From contig NC_081405.1 of assembly GCF_030272615.1 (NCBI RefSeq), positions 470,134,008 through 470,198,007 of the forward strand: 64,000 bases of DNA, in the 5' to 3' direction. Position numbers and translations under genes: made by a program. The notes beneath the pieces are model-generated. The model was given only the letters and a program-made list of their open reading frames with translations. It was not told the origin of the DNA and did not search any database. Positions 47,588 through 60,927 of this stretch are shown one piece after another. Position 1 is the first letter of the stretch. Each line of letters begins with the position of its first letter. The DNA comes from Cryptomeria japonica. Lineage: Eukaryota > Streptophyta > Pinopsida > Cupressales > Cupressaceae.

Positions 47588-49134
47588 CTAAAAGGAATTC
47601 ATCATCAAAGATGGATTTGGGTTCTCATTTTGAGAACTTAAAATATTAGGTACACTAGTCTTCGATGCATGTGTAGAAGAATTGACAGGTGCAAAAAAAT
47701 TGACAGCAGTCGAAGAATCACTTACACTTTTATCCTTTGTGGCGTCCATTGAGATAGCATTGTCTTTTGCAAGATTTGGTATGGGAGTCCCACACTTCAC
47801 AATAGAAATTAGCAAACATTGAGAGTCCTTGATTTGAATAGGATCATCACTCTTCGCAATGACAGGTGGTTGAGTTGCCTGTGCTTGCAAAAAGGTGAAT
47901 ACTACAAAGACATCCCCATCACGTGTGTCTGGTGTATCATCTTCTTGATATTGCATAAACCTAGTATTAGAGTCGTCAGCCAACACTGCATCATCTTCTT
48001 GATGCGAATTGGCATCTTCTTCACCAAAAGGGGGAAGATCATTATGTTCAACTTCATAATATCCTATAGCTGAATTTTGGGGTGGTGCTTCCAATGCAAT
48101 CCTCTCTGGAACAGGAGGCAATTTATTCTAATTACGCATGGCGTAATTGGAAGCATTGTTTGGATAAGTCCTTCTTGGAACATCACAATAAGAAGTATTT
48201 CCTTGTGAGGAAATTTGCTTCTTAAGTGCCAACAACTCATTTGCTAACGTTTATATCATGGGATCAATAGAATTCATTGAAGGAATTGGTAAATCAGCAA
48301 TTTGATTATTTCTAACCTTGTTGCGATCTCTCGTGATCTTACCAGCGAGGATAAGATCATCTTCGACCGATATATCCAACTGTTGAGCAACATCCAAATC
48401 TGTAGGATTATTCCTTCGCAAAAGAAAGCTCACCTCTAGCAATTGAGCATTGATGAAGAAGCATTTCAAGTTTCCAACGGTTGGTCGTGAAGCAACTAGA
48501 ATGTGATTGTGCAATCTATTGAACTTTGCTACAAATTCACGCATAGCTTCCTGAGGTTCTTTCTTCATTTAAGTTAACTAAGCCAGTAGTGCGTGATCAT
48601 CTTCGACAGACTTGAACCTTGCTTCAAACAATGTTCTGAGAGTTGCCCAATTTGTGATACAAGCATTCATAAGATGATAGAACCAATCAGTAGCAGCTCC
48701 ATGCAAAGTCTCAATGAATAATCTCACCGAAACATCTTCATGCTCAACACCTAGGACTCCACATGCGATGTAGAAGGCAGCATTGTGTTCATCTGGGTGC
48801 TAAGAACCATCCCACAAAAATTTGGGTAAATTTTTCTGCGTACCTTTGGGAAGTTCATGCAAAGGTGCGGTCAAGTTCAAGGGACCAAAAATAGTACCCC
48901 AAGGTCCAGAAGGAGCCATCCTTAACAGATTATAGGGTGGTATTACAAAACGACTTGCAAGTGGAACAAATAAAACTTGCAAACTTGACGCCTCACTTGG
49001 TATGGGAGATCGTCGTGTAGAAGGAGGAAAACTTTGTGTCTGCTGCAAAGGAGAACTAGTTCGTGGAAGTGTCACAAAAGGAAAATTATGTTGCTATAGA
49101 AACTCAAAAGTAGGATCAACAACTCCCGCTAATC
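47588..49134 (-). pseudogene. Gypsy-2 gag (broken)
   Basis: Between the PBS and protease the minus strand gives a Pro/Ser-rich start (49075), then LPKFLWDGS and, after a stop, RLFIETLHGAATDWFYHLM and EAMREFVAKFNRLHNHI, which fit the retrotransposon gag fold of Ty3/Gypsy. A low-complexity acidic region follows (DLPPFGEEDANSHQEDD). I see no CCHC zinc knuckle. Stops lie near 48797, 48585, 48568 and 48250. No confident start codon is chosen. Confidence 0.75.
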
Positions 49135-49250
49135 GTTGCCCATGAGTGTAACTTCAATCTGCCAGATTATGATTTTTGAGAAAATCAACAAAAATGATAT
49201 TACAATGAAAAGCGCACTGCAACCCAAAGAGAAAATATCGGTTGCACGTT

Positions 49251-49270
49251 GCTCCCAAGCAAAGTCGCCA
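49251..49270 (-). promoter_or_regulatory. Primer-binding site of Gypsy-2
   Basis: Minus strand TGGCGACTTTGCTTGGGAGC, a few bases after the LTR end. TGGCGACT-type sites are common in plant Tat/Athila-group elements; I do not assign the tRNA. Confidence 0.75.
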
Positions 49271-49276
49271 AAAAAC

Positions 49277-52200
49277 AGTTGGGTGAATATTTTGTCACCA
49301 GCGTACCAATGGCAAAATATATAATTCACACACAGCTATGTTGAGAAATTAATCTCTCCTCTCATCAAGGGGAGGTTCCCTTTGAAATTTCTTCTCTAAT
49401 TAATAAGAAATCAAAATCTGTGGGTTGGTATTGGGCATATAACTCTCTTTTTTCAAAGTCTATGTATTCTCCCTCTACCTTGTTATAATTTCTCTATCAT
49501 TTTAGATACTTAAAGAAAATAACAATCAATATAACAACCTACGCTAAAACTTACAATCAAGTAGCACAAAGTCTCTCTTGAATGTAATACTAACTCAAAC
49601 TGATTATTACAAAAAGTTATAAATTTAACTCGCAGCTCAAAGTCTTCAAGTATGAATTCCTAATCTTTTAAACTAAAAGTAACTGCAGTAATACAAAGCC
49701 TACCACTAATTACTTAATTTATCAAAAGATTTCCCAACTATTTTGTTAGCTCAAAGTCTACTCAACACATTTGAAAATCTCTTTCAATAACATAGACAAA
49801 TTTGCCAACAAGATTCTAATATATATAAGAACGATTGTGAGAACTTAACATAGGAGTAATTCCAATCACAACCACAATCTTCTACTCACTCAAAGTTGAG
49901 GTCTGATGGATTGCTTTCTTATATTACTTTGAATCCAATTTTACATCCAAAAAGCTCAAAGTCTTATTTGGCAAAAAAATTCAACAGAGTTTTGCTAAGC
50001 ATATTCAAAGATAAATATTTACAAATGAGGTCCTCCTTAAATAGGAAAAGAATGGAGAAAAATGTGGGCACAGTTGACTAATTCAACTGCACAGTCCCAC
50101 TTTACTACAACTACAGCATAAGGAAAATGTGTAGCTGCAAGAAAACTAACAGCATCTATTGATGCAACTGCATAAAAAGAAAAAGCTAAAGGGGACTCTT
50201 TATTCATCTTTCTCCTCCTCGTTCGATTTATGGAACTCTTCAAACTTAGTCAAGATGGCTTTCATCTCTACTTTTTCTAGCATTGGGGTAGAACTTGTGA
50301 TCACGCAAACACAAGAAATCGCATCTTCAATCTTTACCTATTTCTTTTTTACATCCTTCAGCATGGATGCAAGGACTTCAAAACTGACTTGAATCTCTAG
50401 TAACTTATCAAATGTGTCAAGTGAGAAATCTTGTCCCGTGTAGTGATCCATTAGAGAAAGGAATTCCTGTGTGATAGCTTCACCAGTAACAAGATTTTGA
50501 TTGCCATCATATAAATAACAGGGAAGATCGACAACTTTGGCAAAAATGAGATCAATCTCATCATCACCTTCCTTCTTCTCTCGGTCCAGCTCCGCAATCA
50601 TCAACCTTATTGTTTCTTGCTTATGAGACAATAATGAAAAAATCTGGATATACTTTTCCCTTGTAGGAATTACCTTATTTTCAACAAGGACATCTATCCT
50701 GAAGTCCTCCATTTTCCTCCAAAGGGTTGTACTTTTCTCAACTTCCTCAATCTCCTGCGATAATGAAGTTTTGAGTCCTTGCATTTGACTTTGGATTACT
50801 TCAAAATCCACCAATAGTCCAGTTGTTGAACTTAGAAGATGAGAGTCTTCCGACCTTAGCCTTGAAATCCACTCATCCATCACTCGGCCATTGGTTCCTA
50901 CCTGTTCAATTTTCTTTAGAGTTTCAGTGTCCATTAAGGATCCTATGGCCTCAACTTCCTGAGAAGATTGTGTGACCTTCAGAAGAACATTGGTCAATTG
51001 TTCACATTTATGCTTCAATTCATTCTTCTCATCCCTCTCTTGATGAAATCTTCGTAACAAAGAGTTGAAAGTTGTCTGAGAATCCAACTTAACACTCTCA
51101 TGTGTTTCCACCCCGAGCTCTATGGTTTGCATGGTGTAATCCTCAGGTCGTATGTTGCCTTTATCTTTATCTGATGATGGCACCATGACCTCAGCATACT
51201 TTCTCTTAGAAGTCAGGTCTACTAGCACCCGAGATACCATCTTTGGCTTCTTTGTTCCCTTAGGTTTCGGAGGAACCAACTGCTCAAAATAATACTCATC
51301 TGGAGAAATTACCTATTTTTTCCTCTTAGGGGCCACTACTTCCATCCAAGGTGGTAATTCTAGATTGGATGATGGAGTAGTAGCTCCTTGCTGATCTTCA
51401 GTTATGATTTCGGGAGCAGGCTGACTGGAGCTCGGAGCAGTTATGAGTGTTGTTGATGGCATCAATGTTGAAGTATCTTGTGGGACACTTGTTGATGTTG
51501 CAACAGTTGTTGCTGCTGACATCTCTTTAGTTACAGATGGAAAAATTGAAGGCGTTATGGATGCAACCTCAGTACTTACCAATGGTGGAATTTCTGTTGT
51601 GATTGTAGTAACAGGTAAGTTCACTATAGATTGTTCTTCAAATGCCCCTTCTAAGGCTTCATTAAAATCCAACATCGTAGATTCAATGATGGATGAAGGA
51701 AAATCATCCAAATTGGAGAAATTGGTTAGTGTGAAAAATTGTTGAGCGACCTCTGACTGCTCCATGCCCATACCTAGATCCCCATCTTGAAAATCATCAT
51801 CCTCCTGATCAGAGTCAGAATCAATAGAGTGGACGATCACCTTAGAATAAGTTGGTACCTATGAAGTGATCTGGGCATCAACTCTACCTGGATGTGATGT
51901 TTCTTCTACATGTGCTTCCTCTTGTTGAGGAATTTCACCCTCTTCAATCCCCTTCTCTTTTTCAATTTCAATGGCAAGCGGTTGTTCTAGCTCATTTATG
52001 ACTATCCCCTGCACTGTTGATGATGACTCACCCTTCTTGGACCCTTTAATTGTAAATTTAATTTTGGGCCCTTTCCCCTTAGATTGTACTACGGAGGCTG
52101 AGGATAGTACTTGTTGATCTGCCCTGGTCTTTGTTCTTGTCTCAGTTGTAGTCGTCTTGCCAAACGGGCCATCACTATTATCGTCATCCCCAGAACTAGC

Positions 52201-53701
52201 AGGCAGTTGTTTCATCCTGAGATTCTTCTTTATCATCCAAGCATTGGTGTTTGCCAGGATGGGAGCAATCCTTTGAGTGATGGATTTTCTCTCATTCTTT
52301 GACCATTGCACTAGAGGGAGTAGAGAATCAGCAATTTTCTTCTCATAATAGACAAGGTCTATTATGTCATATGTGTCTTCCATAGTCATTGGGATCTTTG
52401 CTAAGTCCAAATTTTCAATTTGTTCAAGGGTAAGTCGACTAAAATTCATCCTTCTTATATCTTCCTCATTCTGACAGTCCGCCCATACATCTTCAAACCT
52501 GTAGACATGGGTATAATTCCTCTTGAGTTTGTTCTTTATGCCACGAAAGTCAAAATTGTTTCGTGCCTTGAATATTCTCATAGTATTCCATTGCATTTCT
52601 TCCTCCATGTTCTTGGCTTTAGGGTTGGTTAGGACTGAGTACCTGTCGATTGACTTCGGGAAATTCAACCCAATCTTATGTTCTTGTGATTGCTTTTCAT
52701 GCACATAAATTAGTTGTCTACACAACTCCATGAGAATGATCTTATCAGAAGGAAACCTTGGTAGAATAAAAGGCTCACTTGAGAAACACCCAATCCGGAT
52801 GTAAGTGAATATAGGGAATTGAAGGAAAACACATCCGAAGTGAGGTACCCTATTATAAGCATCCTCTGATAATCTCTGCTTCTGCAGGCTCTTATCAAAC
52901 ATGCACTTCCATACAGCAAAGAAGGCATCATTAACTCTTCTGAAGTGGCTACCTTGATTCTTGATGGTAAGTTGATCATAATACTCCCAGACAGACACCA
53001 ATCTCCTATCACCCTTGGTAGATAAACCTGGACATTGCCTCATAGAAGCAGCTACATAAACTAGGTATGAGGTCATGTAAAATTTCAGTGTTACTTTGAC
53101 CTCCTTCAATTGAACACAGAGTGCATTGCTGATCTGTTAACCCCAATCAATTCTTCCAGCCCCTTTCCTGATTATATTCATGTAGTAGCACATCCAGGTT
53201 TGAAAGTAATGAGATTCTTTTAGCCCCTTCACTCTTGACAACATGGTGACCATGTCATTGTATTCCTCATTGAAGTCACTCTTGTGGAAGGACTTGGGCC
53301 ATCGTGAGGTAGTAGAATGTCTAGCAATGGAGAGGTACACAGTATTGACCACTTTCTTGCATTTAACTTTATTTTTTTCATAGTACTCTTGAACACTCTC
53401 TTGAGAAATGTTAGATACCTCTTCAACTGGAGAGCCTTTGAAGACACTATTGAAAAATACACTATCCAGAGTCATGATGACATTCTGATATGCGTCCTTC
53501 CCCTGTCTTGTATTCGAATCAAAATGATCCGCTATTGCAAGTACAAATTCTGGGTCATGAGCTGAAACTGGGAAGGATGCATATTTATGCAACACAGATT
53601 TGATCAGATTGGTTAGGCAAGCATTAGCTTTCCCAACTCGGTCAATGAATTCTTGCATACTGACATGTCCAATCTTAGTCGTGCTGAGATCGAGGACAAC
53701 A
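49277..53701 (-). repeat. 5' LTR of Gypsy-2 (internally deleted, 4.43 kb)
   Basis: Collinear with the 3' LTR at an offset of 11,970-11,971, except that the segment matching 41709-43067 (1,359 bp: palindromes, leader and ORF start) is missing at about 53680. Block 50645-51191 is identical to 38675-39221, while its flanks differ at about 4%. Confidence 0.88.
50200..53680 (-). pseudogene. LTR-embedded ORF of Gypsy-2, 5' LTR copy (N-terminus deleted)
   Basis: The counterpart of 38230-41882. It is better preserved: one frame runs from about 53680 to 50200 with few stops (about 53136, 51858, 51312 and 50338), giving open blocks of 416, 175 and 313 codons. The first roughly 60 codons and the ATG are lost in the 1,359-bp deletion, and the frame now runs into the microsatellite. 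Keeping the same frame in both LTRs over 1,100 codons supports a real coding past. Helical domain, Ser/Thr-rich acidic linker, basic patch and coiled coil are as in the other copy. Confidence 0.65.
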
Positions 53702-54359
<658 letters not shown>

Positions 54360-55814
54360 TGTTAGCAACAACCAAGAAGGAAGACTGAGAGGGGAGGGGT
54401 GTGAATTAGTCTTCACCGGAATATCAAACTTAATTACAAAACACAGATATGATAAATTGTAGTAATAAAATAGATAAGCAAATTAACAGCACAACACACA
54501 ACACCGATATTTTTTATGTGGAAACCCCAGTTAAGGGAAAAACCACGGTGAGAAACTACCCATGGTAATATGATACTCTACAGTAGTATCTGTAAATATT
54601 ACAATGGGGAATGCATATGCATTCATTCACGCTGCCTAGAGCTCACTTCTCAAATATAATGGCCTAGAAGGCTACAACCCTCAAGGAAGTCTCACTAACT
54701 TACAACAAGATTTGGACTACAATCCGGAAGAAATGAACTGAAAGAATAACATCTTCAAATGCTTGATACAATTTTGGTTAAGCACATATGTCTGCCCTGC
54801 AACACCAATCTCACCTCAAACTCAACACCGAAGGATAAATCACTTATTCACATATAAACATCTCTCTGACAATGCAGACATAACATCGACACCTAAATTG
54901 CATGAATGTATCTCCTATATATACAAATCATCAACCTTGACAACAAGGTCAGCTAAACCCTCAACCCTCAATTACAAAATTACAACACACGATACAAAGA
55001 TCAACCACCGGACTAATATAATAATTTATATAGCATAACATGGACCTAAGTCAAATCTCAAATGCTCAACTCCACCGAAAATCATGCCAAGATCAACCAC
55101 AACACGCTACACCACCAGGAAAACCACATAACACAAAAATCATCACCGGTTCATAGAAACCACCAAAAACTCGCACAACGATCAATACGGATCACCAAAA
55201 CAAACAGGACACGACTAGGAAACACTAGAAAGAACGTTAGAATCATTAGGAACAACTGCACCAACACCACCTATCAAATCTTCATCAGTCAACGTCTGAA
55301 AGCTCAAGAACACAACCATTCAACAATTGTCACGAAGAAAGATAACTTGCGGAGCACCAAATCATGATCCAACTAAAATGAAGATACACAAGACCATCCC
55401 AAGAAATATCCCAAAGTCAGCACAAGATCTGATCACACTAGAATATATCGGAAGAAATACCGAACTCTACAAAATAGTGATCAGCAAAACAACACTACAA
55501 ATCGAATTATAAGATCTTCCCAAAATGCAATCACCGAAGCAAATCACATGAATATGTTGACATCAATGACAAAAACATCTCCTAGCAACAAAAATGACCA
55601 ACAATATCTAGCTATATATATATATATATCGAAATATACCGGAATATACCGGAGAAAATACCGAACTCTACAAAATAGTGATCAGCAAAACAACACTACA
55701 AGCCGAATTATAAGATCTTCTCAAAATGCAATCACCGAAGAAAATCACAGGAATATGTTGACATCAATGACAACAACATATCCTAACAGCAGCAATGACC
55801 AACAATATCCAACA
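54360..55814 (-). repeat. Solo Copia LTR 2 in the microsatellite
   Basis: Minus strand TGTTGGATATTGTTGG to GTTGCTAACA. It has the G-rich box (54385-54410) and the GTGGAAACCC box (54516-54550). Flanks ATATA and ATACA are near-matching but in repeat DNA. No internal region is present. Confidence 0.75.
55450..55811. repeat. Tandem duplication at the outer end of solo LTR 2
   Basis: 55450-55610 and 55651-55811 are direct copies at an offset of about 201 bp (ACCGAACTCTACAAAATAGT in both), separated by a short TA run. Confidence 0.85.
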
Positions 55815-55837
55815 ATACACACACACACACACACATA

Positions 55838-55868
<31 letters not shown>

Positions 55869-55902
55869 GTGTGTGTATACACACACACACACATATATAT
55901 GC

Positions 55903-55933
<31 letters not shown>

Positions 55934-56257
55934 TGTACATACGTATGTATGTAAGTATGTATTTATGTATGTATGTATGTATGCATATACATATACATAT
56001 ACATATATATGTATGTATGTATATGTATATACATATACATATGTATATGTATATGTATATGTATGTATGTATATGTATATGTATATGTATATACATACAT
56101 ACATATATATGTATGTATATATACATATACATATATGTATATGTACATATGTATACATAGTATATATATACATATATATACATATATACACATATACATA
56201 TACATATATATATATATAGATATACATATATATGTATATGTGTGTGTGAGTGTGTGT
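55815..56257. repeat. Microsatellite block 4
   Basis: (CA)n, (TATG)n and TACA runs, up to the 3' end of LINE-2. Confidence 0.9.
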
Positions 56258-56488
56258 AAAAAAAAAAAATTAATGATAAGTGCTATCTACTCTGGGGATA
56301 GCGCCCTGTATTAGATTCAAAAAAATAACTATTACATATCAAAGCCAAGATTCCAGCCATTAACAAAAAAGGACCAATCGAAGGCGGCAAACAAGGCATA
56401 GTTACAAAAGATGAAAACAACTTAGTAGTTGCCTTGAATGGATTGCATGATGATAGCAACATGTTCATCGATAAGAAGCAGTAAGACC

Positions 56489-59400
56489 TCACTTAACATT
56501 GTTACTACGGAGAAGATCTGACTTGACTTTAACACAGATGATCTCAGGGGCAGAAGCTTTGTCAAATATCACCTCAGCATTGAGAGAATCAACGCCTAGA
56601 TTGGCAAGAAAATCCACAACCCGGTTTCCTTCTCTATATGTGTGCATGACCTCATAGACTCCAATCGAGTTCAATAGCAGAGTAAAACATGGGTTCCATT
56701 TACATAGTCTCCTGTTTTGAAATTGCAATTTTTTTAGCCCATTAATAGCTATAAGTGAATCACCCTCGATAACTATTTTTGACAAACCATGTTTGACACA
56801 TAAACTGAGACCCGCAATGAGGACATGAATGTCGGCCTCATTATTGGTGGCCCATCCAAGTGAATCGTAAGTGCCCAAAATCATATCACCCTCAACATTT
56901 ATGATAATGGCACCATATCCAGAGACCCTGAGATTACCTCTACAAGCACCATCGAAGTTCAGTTTGAACCAATCTGGTGCAGGTGCTTTCCATCTGATAT
57001 GCTTCCTATCGACCCTTTTATTAGAGAATACAGAGCCAGGATTGTGGTCTTTCAGTCGCCAATATTTTTCCATGGATCGATCCCAGTCATTGTAGCATCT
57101 GACAATTCTTTTGTGTTTACCATTGACCACTTCCTCAATTGCCAATTTTAAGTTCTCGATGAGTCTATCCAAGGGAAGATATGTTTCTTTAAAATACTCT
57201 TATTCCTCTCCTGCCAGAGGTGCCATGTGATCAAAGATGGGCCAGTCAGCCATAAATCACTCCATTTCGAAGAATGATAGGTGGGCCAAGATAAGAGGAA
57301 GTCTTTTAGTGTTTCATTCTGGGTAGTGACAAAGTTAATTTTATCTAGGAACCAGTTCTAGCAAGCAACAGCGACCGGACAACTGAATAACAAATGATTG
57401 GACGTTTCATCTGCTTCCTTGCACATGACACACATGCTCAGGCCAAAGATACCTATAAGTTTAAGCCTATCCCCAATTAGGATTCAGTTATGAAGAGAAA
57501 TCCAAAGAAAAGCCCCAGCTTTGGGGAGGAGCCGATTATTCCAACATAGCTTGTGTGGCCAGGAAGTGATCGGACTTCTGATTCTTTGTGCCTCATAGCC
57601 CAATTTCACATTGTATTCTCTAGTTTTATAGCCACACCAAAATATGTTGTCATCATCATTGGAGACTGGGATATGTCTGGAATTGAGAATGTTTCGCAAC
57701 TGAGAGCACATCGCCGGATTACCCAAACTCACCAGTTTCCACCTCCTAATCTTCCCATCAGTAAGCTTAGTATCAAAATAATCATGAACAAGAGACCCGA
57801 TATGGGATTCCACCATTTGAATCCAAGCGTGGTCATTGATAAGATCATAGATCGTAGGATCTCCATCCCATGAATCATACCAAAACTTCGCAGAGCATCC
57901 ATTACCGATTTGCCATGAGATATGGTCAGTGATTAATGATTTGCATTCCCATAAGAAATTCCATGTAGCAAATCCTTTTTCCAAATTTGCAACCGTAAGA
58001 ATTCTACTTGGAAGCTCTAAATCCAAATATTTCTTCCTGAAAATTTTGCACCAAAGCTTATGAGGTTCACAGTACATTTTCTAGGTAAGCTTAGCACCCA
58101 AAGCGATATTCTGAAGCTCCATCTTCCTCAGGCATGCACCCCCGAATTCTTTTTGAAAGCACATAGTTTCCCAATTTATGAGTGGAATTCAGTCAGCATC
58201 TTTTTCTCCATCCCACACAAATTTCCTCAAGAGGTTATCCAACTTTACCCCAATAGCATGAGGCATTTTGAAACAAGACATGCTATATACAGGGATGGCC
58301 GATAGAACTGATCGAACCATGGTCAATCGTCCCGCCTGAGATAGCCAATGGTTTTTCCAAAGTAATGTTTTAGCTTCACAAGGTTGGCAGCCATCATCGT
58401 AAATATGTGACTCCTGGCATCCTTTGTCAATTTTGATCCCGAGATATGTCATTAGGAGTTCTGAGGTTTTAATCCCCATGTATCTTGAAATCCTTAACTA
58501 GGACTGCCTATTGATATTAAAGAAGAATAATTGAGATTTATCAATGTTCATTACCTGGCCCGAACACTCTGAGTAGAGATTCAAACTTTCCATTATGCAT
58601 CTTGCTTTAGACATAGAGGCTTCGCCAAACACCCTGGTATCATCCGTGAATTGTGAGTGAGTAATGGCCTCCAATTGATTATGAACCCGTATACCTTTCC
58701 AGTCTCCCATCACGTGCTTTTTCTGAATGAGCTTCCCAAGTACTTCGGCCATAAGAACAAAAATAGATGGAGACAACGGATTGCCCTGACGCAACCCATT
58801 TGTAGCAGAGAAGAATCCGCAAATATTACCATTGACAAGTAGTGAGAACTTCACCAATGAGACGTGGAATTTGATTTATTCAATCCAAGAGGAGGGGAAG
58901 CCAAACTTTTCTAGTACACAAAAGAGGAATTTCCATACAACCCGATCATAATCTTTTTCAACATCCAGTTTAATAGACATGCCTTTCATTTTTTCTTTAT
59001 GCATAGAGTGGATTACCTCCGATACCAAAATAATGCTATCCGCAATTTCTCAGCCTGGTGTGAATCCGTTCTGATTCTCCGAGATGAGTTTAGGAAGAAT
59101 TTTCTTTAGCCTCTGCCATAGCTTTGGAGATGATTTTGTATAGTGTATTGCATAATGAAATAGACCAAAAATCCTTCATAGTCGAGCAATCCAATTTCTT
59201 GGGAATTAGGGAGATCAGAGTGTGATTGATTTCCTTTACGAATTTCCTCTTTTTTTTAAATTCCTCAACAACCAACCAGATATCAGTACCTAGGAAATCC
59301 TAGCATTTTTTAAAAAAATCAGTATTAATACCATCAGGGCTCGGAGCCTTGTGAGGATGGAGTGCAAAAGTGGTCACCCTAACCTCCTCCTGCGAGTAGG

Positions 59401-60730
59401 GCACCATCAACATTTCCCGGTCCTCATCCGTAAGGAGAGGATTAATGACCTCTGAGACTAAAGGAAAAGATGATCCGTGATTGGAGTGATTTTCCCCCAA
59501 TAAGCCCATGAAATGATTTAAAGCAAATCACTCAATATCCTTATCCAAATACACCCGATTGTCATTATTATCTAAGATTGAACTAATTTTGTTACCACTT
59601 CTTCTTGATTTCATGGATGCATGGAAAAATTTGGTATTTGTATCCCCCTCCGTAATCCAGTGCTCACGTGATTTATCCTTCCAGTATAGTTCCTCCCGAG
59701 TCAGAATCTCAGAATACTGCGTTCTGAGGAGTTTTTCCGCTTCATACTCTTTGTTGGTCATACCCATGGCTATAACTCGACTATTTATTTCTTCCAGTTT
59801 GGATTCGATTCTAAGCTTTTCTGAGAAGATATTTTTGAAAGTGTTTTTGTTCCACTCTTTTAATTTACATTTCATAAATTGTATGCGCTTGGAAAACTTG
59901 AAACTTGGAGAGCCAGCGAACACATTACTCTCCATCCACCAACCTCTGAGAAGATCTAGCAGGGATGGATCTTGCCACCACATGTTCAGGAATTTAAAAT
60001 AATTTTTGGGACCGTGCGACTCATGAGCGATGGACAGTGTGATGGGGAAGTGGTCCGAACCGCTCTGAGATTCAATTATAGACTCAAGAGAATGATTGTT
60101 CAACAACCACCATTCACCGACGAAGAATCTATCTAGTCTTTCAGCGATATTGGATAAATTTAGCCACCTATTATTCCAAATGAACTTGCCATTTTTATGA
60201 ACAATGTCAACTAACCTGCAGTTGGATACAAAATCCTAGAAATCGTCCATGACTTTAGTGGGTTTTTTCAGACCGCCAACCTTATCCTCAAAGTTTAGAA
60301 TGGCATTGAAATCACCAGCCATAATAACCTTCCCCAATTCTAACAAGTTAACTTGAAGCGTAATCTCATTCCGGACTCGCAACTTATCCTCTGTCTTGAT
60401 TGGTCCATAGATGTTGAAAAGTGGAAAACAGAGATTCCACTTTTTGCACTTGATAGTACATGCCATCCAAAAATCACAAGAAGCAATAGGGTAAACCTCA
60501 ATGTTGACCGGGTTCCAGAGAATCCCAAGACCTCCAATAGATCCTCTAGCGTCTCGAAACAGTCCTTCCCATTTAAAACAGAAATTCTTAAAATCCACAG
60601 CTTTATCCGAGTTCAACTTAGTTTCTTGAAGCAATATCACATCCGAATTAAACTTGGTCAAAGCTCTTTTGACCAAGCGTCTTTTGTCAGGGGCAGACAA
60701 GCCCCTGACATTCCATAAGGAGATCTTCAT
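56489..60730 (-). pseudogene. LINE-2 ORF2: endonuclease, RT, zf-RVT, RNase H (broken)
   Basis: The ATG at 60730 opens an APE-type endonuclease: SLWNVRGL, LLQETKLN, GDFNAI and, past a stop, SGSDHFPI (about 60045). RT has LHPHKAPSPDGINTDFFK, the GLRQGNPLSPSIFVL segment and FTDDTRVF (58639-58650; FADD is usual). The zf-RVT region (57340-57650) includes CVMCKEADETSNHLLFSCP. RNase H (56489-57172, open for 227 codons) shows NFDGACRGN, NNEADIHV, EGDSLIAI and NRVVDFLANLG, with all four acidic residues. At least eight stops and one frameshift (about 59090) inactivate it. Confidence 0.88.
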
Positions 60731-60927
60731 CTTACTCCAAGGGAGGGGTTTCCTCCCTTGGATACTTTCAAGTAATCTAATACACTTACTAAGCCCTTTT
60801 CGTTGGCTCTCTGTTCTCTGATTGTCTTAAAGCTCTTTCACCCTTTTGTGCCTTTGGCTCTACCCATAATTGCATTCATAGACTAACTGATGCATCGAGG
60901 ATCCAGATTTCCCAGATCATCAAGCGT

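Larger units (their letters stand above)
37306..53701 (-). mobile_element. Gypsy-2: 16.4-kb Ty3/Gypsy element with ORF-bearing giant LTRs
   Basis: Minus-strand order: 5' LTR (53701-49277), PBS, gag, protease, archaeal-type RNase H, RT, RNase H, integrase, short 3' region, 3' LTR (43089-37306). The LTR termini TGTTG...CAACA are inverted. Both LTRs share about 4.4 kb, and the first 22 bases differ only by four transitions, which fixes the outer edge. ATGTA occurs on both sides (37301-37305 and 53702-53706), but the microsatellite setting makes it weak evidence. The whole coding region carries scattered stops. Confidence 0.85.
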
